A program made the translations under genes and the position numbers. Below the pieces are notes generated by a model. The model had not been told where the DNA came from. It saw only the letters and a program-made list of their open reading frames with translations, and did no database searches. From Cryptomeria japonica (Eukaryota; Streptophyta; Pinopsida; Cupressales; Cupressaceae), in contig NC_081405.1 in NCBI RefSeq assembly GCF_030272615.1, forward strand, positions 570,645,095-570,709,094: DNA of 64,000 nucleotides, given 5' to 3'. Of this stretch, positions 32,910 through 42,789 are shown piece by piece. The first letter of the stretch is position 1. Each line of letters begins with the position of its first letter.

Positions 32910-34455
32910 AGCTATGATAAGTGAGAGAAGAACAAGGAGGTTTGGGAGGAAATTTTTAATATCGGGATGGTTCATTTTTTGGAGAGATGGCATGGTCATT
33001 CGGCCATTGTTACGAAAAGCTTTGTTAAAGGGTGGAATAAGGGTGCGCTGACTGCCATTTGTGTGGAGTTTCAAGTTGATGAAAATCTAGTTGCCATTGT
33101 TACTAGTCTACATATGAGAGGCAAAAAATTCTATAGAGACAGGAAGTCGGGTGAGGAGGCTATTGCTTCCTTTTGTGATAAGGAGAAGCAAAGACTGAGG
33201 GTTATGAAAATGGTGAACGATGGATATAACAGGAAAGAGCTGATTTCCCTCTAGGCCGAGATGGCAAAATTTATCATGAGGTACATCACCCTGGATGGTA
33301 GATATGCTAGTATTTTTTCTCATCATTTTACTATCTTAAACAATTTTAGGCATGGTAAATTGATTTCCATTCCCTTTTATCTGGTTTTGTCCTTGGAGAG
33401 TAGTTTAGTTAAACATTTTGAAAACCAGGATAACCCTATGATTCATGAAGGGCTTATCTTGTTGATTATGGAATATGCCCAGGTGCATGAAGTGAAACCC
33501 TCCCCCAAGGATAAAACCCACATTTCCTCTTCTAACCCTGATGTGTAGTTGGTTTTTGATACATAAATAGATGAGGATGACAGTGGTACACCCATGGACT
33601 GACATGATATCAAGGATATGAAGGACCCTGATTATAGACCAAAAATAGAAGGGGAGTTTATGGTGACCCCGGGAACTAACATTAGCAGGAAAATAAATCC
33701 TCCAAGGTGGGCGACTAGTAAGTTCAATCTAGCAGTAGGAAAATGCAAGACCTGGAGCCACCCACCAAAAAGAAATTAGAACTTACCAAATCTAGTGGGT
33801 CCAAAGTCCTGGACCATGAGATTAGGTTGGATATCCCTATCAAGGTGGATGATGAGAAACAGGGGCATGCGATTAAGCTAAATAAAGGTGAGATAATGGA
33901 GGAGAGGGTGATGGGAAATCTTCTATTGGAGGCTACCAGAAGTTAGGAGAATTGTTGGAAGTGGGTGGAGAAGGAAATTGGATCCCTAAAAGATGGGATT
34001 AAAGGAATTGTCGACACTTTCATGGAATCCTCTGGGCCCAGTAAATCTGAGAAGATCGTGAGTATAATCCAAAAAATTTCTCAAGATGTGGAAACTATGA
34101 AGGTTAACTAAGTGCGCATAATTGAGAAGCTGCAATAGGATGTGAGTGAGATCAAGGAAAACTTGAACAATCTGGTGGAAATCAGTAGGCAGGGAATGAA
34201 AAATAGCGTTGATGGTTTGGAAAAGATTTAATTCCATGATGATTGATTATAGAACCAAGACCATCGCCAGTGACCCTCCCATGGGAGATAAGAAGAAAGA
34301 GATTGCTTCAGAGGGTTGACAAAGTGCTGCTGGTGGGAAGATTAGTTGCGGTCCATGTACTAGAACCAGGAGCTAGAGCTAGGGTACCTCCAAATTCATC
34401 ATGGAGGACTTGGAGAAGATTAAGAGAAGTATTATTCAAAAAAATACTGAATTGA
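32910..34455 (+). pseudogene. LINE E1 trailing frame (ORF3-like), decayed
   Basis: About 175 bases after RNase H a coding-like region begins near 32910 (EVWEEIFNIGMVHFLERWHG) and runs with single stops to 33548: HMRGKKFYRD, then FIMRYITLDGRYASIFSHHF and NPMIHEGLILLIMEY. It aligns by eye with the frame at 40100-40670 in LINE E2 (MGLSMEGRKWKK, VMKYFSLEGRYGIFFYYH). A polar region follows, then a heptad-rich part (33950-34230: KEIGSLKDGIKGIVDTF, SIIQKISQDVETM), probably a coiled coil. It is not DUF4283 or a zinc knuckle. Function unknown. Confidence 0.55.
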
Positions 34456-34648
34456 TGCACTCTTAGTTGAGTGCGTGGTCCTTTTTTGGTTCAGCTTTTT
34501 TGTCTTTTGTTGTCGGTCTGTGTGGGGCTTATCCCCTATTCTGCTTTGTTTTTTGGTCTGGTTGGCTGCTAGCCTTGGTCTATAATACTTTGGGTTTCAA
34601 GTCCTTGTAAAACATGTTTATCTTTATCAAAAATATTTTAATTTAATA

Positions 34649-35085
34649 TTATTATAATTTATCATTATAAATATTTTAATCAATTATACTACAACTCTAG
34701 GTTTAATTAATTATTTTTTTAATTTATAATTATTTGAAATTTTAAATAAAATCATAATTAACTAAGATTATTATAAATAAAATAATTAATTATAATTATA
34801 ATTTTCTACAATAATTAAATTATAATTATAATCTCAGTTATTATTATTTATTATAATTGTAATTAAAATCAAAATCAAGATTAGATAATAATTGTTGTTA
34901 TAAATATTCAATAATTAAATTACAATACTATAAAAAAGGCAAATATTAGTCACAACACTTATTTAATTTTATAAATTTCCAAATTTAAGTATTCATCAAC
35001 TTATTCAAATCTATGCTCGTACAATTACAATACCGTTTTATTTTAATTTGCATGATATAATCGTATATTTAAAAACAAGGTAGCA
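34649..35085. other. AT-rich spacer
   Basis: Dominated by TTATAATTATAATT-type sequence. Nothing coded. Confidence 0.65.
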
Positions 35086-35270
35086 CCTTGAGTACCACAG
35101 CAGAAAAAGTAGAAAGATTTACGATAACAATAAATATCCAAACATATGCGTGTATTGCTGTCTCATACAATTCAATGTACTTCATAGCAGTAAAACCCGG
35201 ACCAAATTCTAAGAAGATGAAGCATTCACTACTTGTAATATCAATTTAAATAATTCTTTCCATGCACACT

Positions 35271-35849
35271 CTACACTCGATCCTCTCGTACTGTTTTTGG
35301 CTCATTTTGCATAGAGAATGGTGTTGTGCAGATGGGACAAGTATTGTGATCCTCAAGCCATGGCCAAATACAGTGAGAATGAAATATATGTCCAATCATA
35401 CAAGGAATTTCTCGAACCTCTTCTCTACAAATAAAATCATCCCTACAAACTCCACAGAAAAGCCCATCATCAACATGAAAATCTGAAACTGTTACAATGG
35501 GCAATCCCTCTACCAATTCTTTCGCCTTCCTTTCATTCTCCGTTATCTTAACGATATTTCTCAGAATAGAATAGAGAGTATTGAAGACCCCACGTAACCA
35601 GCGAATATGAGCAGGGAGTCGATCCTCATAAACTTCAATCAGGAGAAATTCGGAATGAAATAAATCGTGACGGGTGTTAAGCTGTTGCAGACGACGAGGC
35701 AGAGTTTCACGTTTCATCAAACAATTTGCTTGCATGAATAGTTTGGTGGCTTCGATACGTAAATCCCCCATGCGGCATTCCAGGCTTTTGCACCACTCTG
35801 CAAGTTCATTCTCCCTGCAACCCATTTTCTTCTCCTCCTGCATTTGCAT
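35271..35849 (-). CDS. RING-H2 finger protein, probable E3 ubiquitin ligase (copy 3)
   Basis: An intact 192-codon intronless frame starting MQMQEEKKMGCRENELAEW. Same architecture as copy 2: helical N-terminal half, then RING-H2 with C132, C135, C150, H154, H157, C160, C171 and C174, and Trp in CIWPWLEDH. The third-Cys to first-His spacing is again three residues (CMIGH). Differences from copy 2 are scattered substitutions, many conservative, with no frame damage, which fits selection or recent origin. Flanks on both sides (35090-35270 and 35850-36060) match copy 1 closely, so copies 1 and 3 are the closer pair. The role as ubiquitin ligase follows from the family; substrate and expression are unknown. 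Confidence 0.8.
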   Translation of the reverse strand: MQMQEEKKMGCRENELAEWCKSLECRMGDLRIEATKLFMQANCLMKRETLPRRLQQLNTRHDLFHSEFLLIEVYEDRLPAHIRWLRGVFNTLYSILRNIVKITENERKAKELVEGLPIVTVSDFHVDDGLFCGVCRDDFICREEVREIPCMIGHIFHSHCIWPWLEDHNTCPICTTPFSMQNEPKTVREDRV

Positions 35850-36060
35850 TTCTTCAGTTAACTGCCTTTATCCAATTAGCAATGAAGTGATTTTCAATTT
35901 GGTATGTGAATTTGTGGAATGGACTGCAGTTTTGGAGAAAATGTAGTGAATGAAGCGTCAGCGATAGTTTCTTCTGGCGACTCCCCAAAACAGGCGAGCT
36001 GTTGATCCAAACAATACCTAATTTAGGCATAACTTTTCACCGCTTATCTTTATAAAGAGC
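35850..36060 (-). promoter_or_regulatory. 5' flank of RING-H2 copy 3
   Basis: Shares TTTCAATTTGGTATGTGAAT, GTAGTGAATGAAGCGTCAGC and CATAACTTTTCACCGCTTAT with the flank of copy 1 up to the point where LINE C interrupts copy 1. It likely includes the 5' untranslated region and promoter, by position only. Confidence 0.35.
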
Positions 36061-36623
36061 TTGTAAATTTATTATTAATTATTGTCTCAAAATATTTTTA
36101 AAATCAAAATTCTTAAAGTGAACTGATTTACTTTTACATGTTTATTATTAATGATTATTTTATATTATTATAATTTTTTTAATTTATTTTTAGTTTTGTT
36201 TTCAAGAGGGCATTCATAAGAAAAGGAAAACAATTTATCAACATTTATACACAAGTTTAGAGTAATTAATTTTAGAGTAAAATAGTTTTTATTGATCATA
36301 CTATTTTATTTTTTATTTATAAATATATACTAATTAAAGGATTTAAAAAAAAAGATAGTTGAGGAATTCTTTATGGATTATACATAGGAGATAGACTTAT
36401 AAAATGTTATTAAGAATAAAGTATAAAATTGAATACTTATAAAAGGGAGTTTGTGGAATTATAAGTAAAAAATAAAAATTATGGTTAACTTCTCATTATT
36501 TGCAATTTTAAATTAGTTAGTTGTATTTAATCTTTGATTTATATCGAAGTTAGAATTCACTTAATTTAATTTGTTTTGTACTAATTTTATTTTAATTTTG
36601 ATTTAACAAATTACAATTTTTTA
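36061..36623. other. AT-rich spacer
   Basis: No gene, RNA or named repeat seen. Confidence 0.6.
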
Positions 36624-37162
36624 AAATTAAAATTCTATCAAAAGGTATTTGTTTTAATAGTAAGTTCATGGTATAAACATCTAGATGGTGTGAGCCTAAA
36701 TCTTCTTATTAAAATATAAAATAAAATAATACAAATATCTTCTTATTAAAATATTAAATAAAATAATTAAAAAAAATTATTTCTATAAATTATTAATTTT
36801 AGAAAGTAAAATTTTCCAACTTAAATATTTTTTTTAAAATTAATTAGTTTCATATTTTGTTTATATATATTAAAAGACACATATACATATATATGAATAG
36901 ATCACATATAAACTATAAACAAATAATTTTAAATGTTTAAAATAAAAATGAATTAAAATTTTACTTTAAATTTAAAAAAAAAAGATACATAATCTTAACA
37001 AATGTTGCATATGTTTTGTCACTATTTCTTTTCATGATTTTTTTAGGTTGAAGTCTTTTTTGAATATATATTTTTTTCTTAATTTAGTAGCATATATATA
37101 TGACAACTAGAAAAATATTTTTATTATATATATCTTGTATTGCATAAAAACAAAAATTGTAT

Positions 37163-37261
37163 ATACATGTTAAAATGTAAAGAAAACTTTTACATAAAGT
37201 TTCAACAAGAAATACATGTTAAAATGTAAAGAAAACTTTTACATAAAGTTTCAACAAGAAA
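37163..37261 (+). repeat. 49-bp direct tandem duplication
   Basis: ATACATGTTAAAATGTAAAG begins at 37163 and again at 37212, with both copies the same through TTTCAACAAGAA. Absent from the other R copies, so it arose after R was duplicated. Confidence 0.85.
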
Positions 37262-37959
37262 TACACTACATTTAGGCATTCTCAATTATAATATTAAAAT
37301 TTATAATCGTTGGACTTTTAAGAAAAACATAGTAGTAAAATTACAAGTTTTCTTTTATTTTGTTATTTATCTCACATCCTCTTGACATTTACCAATTTTC
37401 TTACTCATCCACTCACTTTCTACTCACAATTTCTAGCATGAATACAAAAATAAAACCACGTGAGTTGTAACGGTGGCCTATACCCTAAAATATTTTATCT
37501 TTTTCTTCTTTTTAACACTTTCTCCGCTCTCTTTTCTTTCCTTTTCTAAGCTCCCTTCACATGCGGTTCCCTTTTCCCAAACTCCTATCAAAATCAAATT
37601 TCAAAGTATAATTATTTTATGAGCACTATATATTCTTTTCAACTCACAGATTAGTCTTAATAATTTTTTTAATTAAATATATTTTTACAAAAAGTGATAA
37701 TATATATCAAATATTAGATCGCATGGAGTCTCTAAAATATGCTATTGTAGTTGAAAATGGATATTTAATTACATAATATATATTGTCATTATGTGTATCT
37801 ACAAAATATATACCTCCATATACATAGTTTTGTTAAAAATAAAAGAATTTTAGTTGTCATTTTATTCATCTAATATGTGGAAAGATATTAGAAATTACTA
37901 TAATGAATTTATCAATTTGATTGAAATAAATTTTTTTCTCTTTGAATTCCTAGGTCCTT

Positions 37960-38870
37960 TTTTAGCATAAGGACCATAGCTTTTTATTATGGGTAAAACA
38001 AGTTTAGAAGGAACCCAAAACCCTTTAAATAAAGCTACTTATAAGATAACCAACACTGACCAGCAACAAAACCAAGGAACAAAATGTTACAGAAAGGTAG
38101 ACACAACAACCCATAGTAGAACTAGAGAACAAAAAACTACCTCAAAGGAAAGAAACAATAGACCCAAAGAAAAAAAATGATAAACATGCAACAAAAACTA
38201 AAAAAACAACATAGACAACAAGAACTACTTTAACATATTCAAGGTACTAGCAACTTGAAGCTCTTGCTGGTATATGTTCTACAAAGTTCATAAAAGTTTT
38301 ATATGTTGTTTTTTGCTTCCATAAATTTATTCTTGCCTAGAGTCCTAGCATATATATATACATACACCCACGTCTGTGTGTGTATGTTTTTTTGGGATTG
38401 CCATAACCATGGCCACCACTAAACAATTTGTGTCACAAGTAGCATGAGCTAGACTGTTGGCAACCTCTTCAACATCCCGCATGTCATTCTCATGCCACTC
38501 CTCTCTTTATCCCAATAGAACCAAATTTTGTTCCTCATCCTAAATATTGTCCTCTTCCTCATCCTCCAAGCTGTCATCAATATTTATTAAATTATCAAAA
38601 CTAAAATTAAAACATATTGTTGTAGCTAAGGAAAAAAATCAAAATAAATTGTAATCGTTGTTCAACTTATTTATAATTCTAGTAAGAATTTCTTTGTACT
38701 AGAATTTTTTTTGTTCCCCTAATCTTTCAACTCAAAACATAAAATTTTCTATATTTCTTTAGGAAAAAGAAGTCAAAGAAAATATGCCTTAGTGTTTCAA
38801 GTTTCCTACAAATGTTACAAACTTCAATATCAACATATTAGACAATAAAACTTATAATTTTCTTACCTAC
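37960..38870 (-). mobile_element. eroded LINE 3' end inside repeat R, copy 3
   Basis: Same insertion as 22705-23700 but with an extra internal piece (38460-38580) that reads on the minus strand as RNKIWFYWDKERSGMRMT-like LINE sequence, missing in the other two copies. It starts with the CCCATAATAAAAAGC tail near 37990. The 63-codon plus-strand frame at 37989-38180 is its antisense and not a gene. Confidence 0.5.
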
Positions 38871-38961
38871 ATAGTATAGGTTTATTGTATATGTATTTAA
38901 ATGTTAAATATGATTATGTTCTAACAAATGAAAGTTTTTTTGATACCATAGTAGTGACTAA

Positions 38962-39590
38962 GTGGAAACTCCCCCCCCCCACCCTAATCCTCCTAATTCG
39001 ATGGAGAAATTTTTTTCTAAAGTTTGGAAGCTCCCCCTGAAGTTCGAAGTCTTCAACAATAGTGCTAAAATCAAAAGGAAAAAGACTAAATGGTTAGCCC
39101 CAAAACCCCTTTGGCACAAACTGAACTTTGATGGGTCTACTCAAAATGTCTACCAAGCTGGAGGAGGAATCATCCGTGACCACTTGGGGAATACTGTGGC
39201 AGCCTACGTGGGCAACCTAAAGAACCATATTGTCACCCAGGTGGAGGGAATGGCTCTCCTATGGGGTCTGAGATTTGCCACATCCATTGGCATTAAAAAT
39301 CTGGAAATTGAAGGTGACTCGTAGATTATTATGGAAGTGGTAAGTGGTAGATCTATTGCTGGGTGGAAAGTTGATCCCATTTTGAGGGATGCCAGGATTC
39401 TTATGGCTAACCTTGAACGCTTCACCATCTGACATATCTTTCGAGAAGGGAATGCGGCTACAGATTCCATGGCGTTGGTGTGAAGGCTGCAGAATAACTT
39501 ACGATGTTGGAGGAACCCCAATCTGCTGCCAGTTACCACCAAGGTGATCTTGAAAACCGAAAAAAACAAGTCCAATGATGAACCCATATA
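38962..39590 (+). pseudogene. LINE E2 RNase H domain (three stops)
   Basis: A full RNase H fold can be read in one frame: WHKLNFDGSTQNVYQAGGG (first catalytic Asp), VTQVEGMALLWGLRFA (Glu), LEIEGDS (Asp), and HIFREGNAATDSMAL (last Asp with the preceding His region). Stops fall right after GDS (39322-39324), before HIFREG and after MALV. All four catalytic carboxylates remain although the frame is dead, so decay is fairly recent or neutral. Upstream residues MEKFFSKVWKLPLKFEVFNN are the linker from zf-RVT. Confidence 0.85.
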
Positions 39591-40027
39591 ACCATTACCA
39601 GATCAAGAATGCCAATTTTCAAATTTTAAATTTAGAAGGGAATCCCACCCATCATGGGCTCAGCCTGCCACGTAGTCATGGATGGCCTTGTCATCACTTC
39701 CAAAAGGGATTTATTAATGAGGATAGAAATGATATTGGGAAAGGCTATTTTCTAATTATAACCCGGACGGAGTTTATTGGTGGCGATAAAGACAACAGCT
39801 GGAATAAGTCTAATCATAGTGGCTAGATTAAGGGGCCACATGAGTATAGTAAATTTCAAGATTATGATATCTAGTTAGGCATAAGTTGCAATAATTACAC
39901 CGGTTATTGCATGATTTTATCTCAAGACTGGGTTAGTTTTTCTCACAACTCTGCTCTTGCTCTGGTTTGGCTTTGTGTTTCTTCTACCCTGTTTCTCCTT
40001 TGCTCTATTAAGCTAGAGGAAACGGCT

Positions 40028-41423
40028 ATGGGGGGTGACAGGCTAAGACTAGAACCCAACAAAACTAATGATTTTAAAGCCAAGCCGACGGTGTAGTTTG
40101 TCTGTTCTGAAGGCGGGATCAACAAATTTATAGAAAGCATGAAGGGGAATGATGAGAGATTGTCTAAGCAATTCGTGGCTTCCTAGGAGGATAGAAGGGT
40201 TACCATGGGGGGTATCTCCTTCAAAATAAATGAAGAATTTATTTCTCAAGCAATGGGTCTGTCTATGGAGGGGAGGAAATGGAAGAAACAAAGTCGCATT
40301 TCAGATACCACCTGTCTAAACCAGTCCTTTTGTGAAGGGGAAAACCTGGTGAAGAGGGTGGGTGGTTTCAACCGAGAGGAGCTTCTACCTCTGTGGGATG
40401 AGGTCTGCTATATTGTTATGAAATACTTCAGTCTAGAGGGAAGGTATGGAATCTTTTTCTATTACCACCTCCCGTTCCTTAACCACCTTAGAAACAAGGA
40501 TTTCATCTCCATTTTGTTTTTCCTGCTTCATTCATCGGATTCTAATGTTAAGGATATTGGTGAGGCCAAGAAAAAAGGAAAAGACTTCCCCATTCTACAC
40601 CAAGGTCTCATCCTTTGTCTCTACAACTTCCACCTTACCCTTTGTCCGCCCCGAACTATCTCCATCTAGAATGTGGCTGATAGCCACCCCCTGCTATTTC
40701 TATCATTAAACCTGATGCTAGCCCTCCTCGGCTTCCTGAAATTGGCTCCTGCAGCAGAAAAATAAAAAAACACCCTTCTAAGGATGTTAGAACCCCCAAG
40801 AAAGTTAGAATCCAGAAAATTGATTCCGATATGGAAATTACTAATGAGCCCAACACCCCTTGCCATTCAGTGAGTCTGGCCTCCAAACCCCCTGAAAAAT
40901 CGCTCTAAGAGACCCCTCCTCTTCCCATGAAATTGGGAATTCAATCTCTTTTGAGAATGTAGCCCTGTTCCAGTCTACGTCGACCCCCCACTTTGTCAGC
41001 TCCACTCCTGCATCTGAAAGCCCTAAAAATTCTACGATTCCAGAGACTGGCCCCAAATCCGGAACAAATTCTCCCTCCCCGACCCTCAGGTTAGAGAAAA
41101 TGATGGTGGTGGAGGAGGTGAGCAGCATAAAGGAGGAAGAAGAAAACAACCTCATGGAGTTGGGCAAGAAAGTGGAGGTTTTGTTGGATAATGTGCAGGA
41201 AATCACCAGTAGGATGGAGGCTCTGGAAAACAAGTTGCAGGACGTCTCCAAGTTTGCTTTGAATATGATGCATTGCTCGACAACCACTCTGTGTCTCCTA
41301 AAGGAAAATTCTATCAAAGGCAGAATCAAGGAAGATGAGGACTATAGCACCCTTTTTAAATTCCTCACCAAGGAATGGGATAGGAAGCTTCTCCCCAAGA
41401 GGAGCCATGGAAGAAAGAAATAG
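40028..41423 (+). pseudogene. LINE E2 trailing frame (ORF3-like), decayed
   Basis: From ATG 40028 (MGGDRLRLEPNKTNDFKAKP) the frame has early stops at 40096 and 40183, then is open for 154 codons (40205-40669): GGISFKINEEFISQAMGLSM, EELLPLWDEVCYIVMKYFSL, EGRYGIFFYYHLPFLNHLRN and a hydrophobic ISILFFLL. This aligns with LINE E1 at 32960-33480. After a Ser/Pro-rich decayed middle (40670-41090), a heptad-patterned 107-codon frame (41100-41423) reads KKVEVLLDNVQEITSRMEAL and ENKLQDVSK, a probable coiled coil, ending in basic KRSHGRKK. No known domain recognised; function unknown. Confidence 0.55.
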
Positions 41424-41718
41424 TTGGTTTTTATGTCTCAGAAGGTTGGCTTTTTGTTCGGTCCTAGCTACCTACGGGCTGATAGTTTCATTTCTTGTTT
41501 AGATATGAACTTATCCACCTATTGCCCTGCATGGCAAAGGTTTATTATGTTTATTATGACTTTTATATATCTATTGAACTTACGTAGAATGATCAGTTTT
41601 GATAGAGGTAAGTAAGAGGGCTGTAATTTTGTTGATGTTCTGCTGACAGTTGGCTTGCCATTGTTTCCTTGTTCTCTCCTGGGTCAGCGCCCTTGTTTTG
41701 GCTGCTACTAATATAAAA

Positions 41719-42386
41719 AACAAATGAAAAATAATTTAAATAAAATTTAAATTTAATGCTAAAAATATAAAAAATAAAATTATACAATATAATTAATTGT
41801 TTTATTTAGTTTTATGATAATTTTTTGTATGTAAGTAACTATATTTCAATATATTTTTTTATTTTTATTAGTAGTTGTCTTGGGTTAGCATTATTGCAAT
41901 TAGTTTAATTTAATTAATAAAAATAAAATGTAAGTAACTTAACATGTCACTTTTACTAATACAAAGAAAAAATTAAATGATATGATAAGCTTTATTAGTA
42001 GGAAAGCATGAGGTAAATATAGTCATATAAAATTGACTTATATAACTATAAATATAGTAAGTTTAAATTTTAAAATAATAATTAGTAAGTTGATATTATA
42101 TTTAATATAAAAATGATTTTACATGTTAAAAAAATGAAGAAATTAAGTGAAAATCAAATATATATGTATGAAATATATGGTAGATCCTTGTTGATATATA
42201 AAAAAGCATCCAAACCCTTTTACAGTTATACAAAGATCATTAGCGACAATAATAATTTTGACATAATATTATAAATATTTTTTCTCACTCTAATATGTAA
42301 TGGAGGTGTTTCTCGTATTATACAGTATAAATTTATTGTATAGGTTCTTAAATATTAAATCTTATCATATTCTAACAAATCCAAAA
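41719..42386. repeat. dispersed AT-rich repeat S, copy 2, and AT-rich spacer
   Basis: 41875-42250 matches 57478-57880 and 31970-32243 (GTTAGCATTATTGCAATTAG, ACATGTCACTTTTACTAATA, GTAGATCCTTG). The rest is unremarkable AT-rich DNA; 42330-42370 also resembles 38880-38930. Confidence 0.65.
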
Positions 42387-42558
42387 CTAGCTTACATATA
42401 TTTGATTTTAATCAAATATATATATAATACGTCGAGAGATATCCTTCTCAAGGTGCCTATTAGAGTTTGGGGTACATGATAAAAATAGGCGCCTCGAGAA
42501 GGATATCTCTCAGCATATTATATATATATTTGATTAAAATCAAATATATGTAAGCTAG
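42387..42558. repeat. long palindrome, 75-bp arms, 22-bp loop
   Basis: Left arm 42387-42461 and right arm 42484-42558 are reverse complements at 70 of 75 positions by hand alignment; all five differences are transitions. The outer 43 bases are perfect (starting CTAGCTTACATATATTTGAT) and contain a nested TTTGATTTTAATCAAA palindrome. The inner part carries GAGAGATATCCTTCTC. It could extrude as a cruciform, or be a foldback (MITE-like) element or an inverted duplication. Confidence 0.9.
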
Positions 42559-42760
42559 TAGCAGTCGTAGCGCAACATGGGAAACATTAAAAAAATTCAA
42601 AATAGAACTATATAATATTATATAGTATGTTTCTATTAAAATAAATTATATTATTATATTATTACGCAAAGATGTATGAAATTTTATATATCTATTTAGA
42701 CTATTTTTTAGAATATATATGTGTTGCAAGATCAAAGAAAATACTAAAATCTAAGATATA
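42559..42760. repeat. segment shared with 46200-46450
   Basis: GCAGTC...CAACATGG, TATATAGTAT, ATTAAAATAAA and TATATATCTATTTAGACTAT recur in the same order inside the telomere-like array at 46270-46440. There the segment is preceded by ATAGATATCCTTTGTAGGTG, which is half of the palindrome. Confidence 0.75.
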
Positions 42761-42789
42761 TTAAACTCTATTTAGTGATAATATAAAAC

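Larger units (their letters stand above)
32258..34634 (+). mobile_element. 5'-truncated LINE E1: RNase H plus trailing ORF
   Basis: Bounded by perfect 14-base direct repeats ATTTTAATTTAATA at 32244-32257 and 34635-34648, so the insertion is defined to the base (2377 bp). The 5' end cuts into an RNase H domain, as expected for incomplete reverse transcription. A second, decayed frame (32910-34455) follows RNase H. The 3' end reads TTTCAAGTCCTTGTAAAACA and TTTATCAAAAAT, like other LINE ends here. The AT-rich duplication could be chance, but it abuts both ends exactly. Confidence 0.8.
36624..38922. repeat. dispersed repeat R, copy 3 (diverged)
   Basis: Parallels 21380-23280 and 61290-63190 through AAATTAAAATTCTATCAAAA, CCACTCACTTTCTACTCACA and ACCACGTGAGTTGTAACGGT, with more substitutions and indels. 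It lacks the long CA/GT tract but keeps a short version (38360-38390). It lies on the promoter side of RING copy 3, whereas copy 1 of R lies on the 3' side of RING copy 2. Confidence 0.75.
38934..41718 (+). mobile_element. 5'-truncated LINE E2: RNase H plus trailing ORF
   Basis: Flanked by 11-base direct repeats AACAAATGAAA at 38923-38933 and 41719-41729. It begins shortly upstream of a complete RNase H domain and continues into a decayed second frame (40028-41423), the same order as LINE E1. The 3' end (TTGGCTGCTACTAATATAAA) resembles E1 before its final tail but lacks the TTTCAAGTCC motif. A run of 10-11 C residues lies at 38970-38980. Confidence 0.7.
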
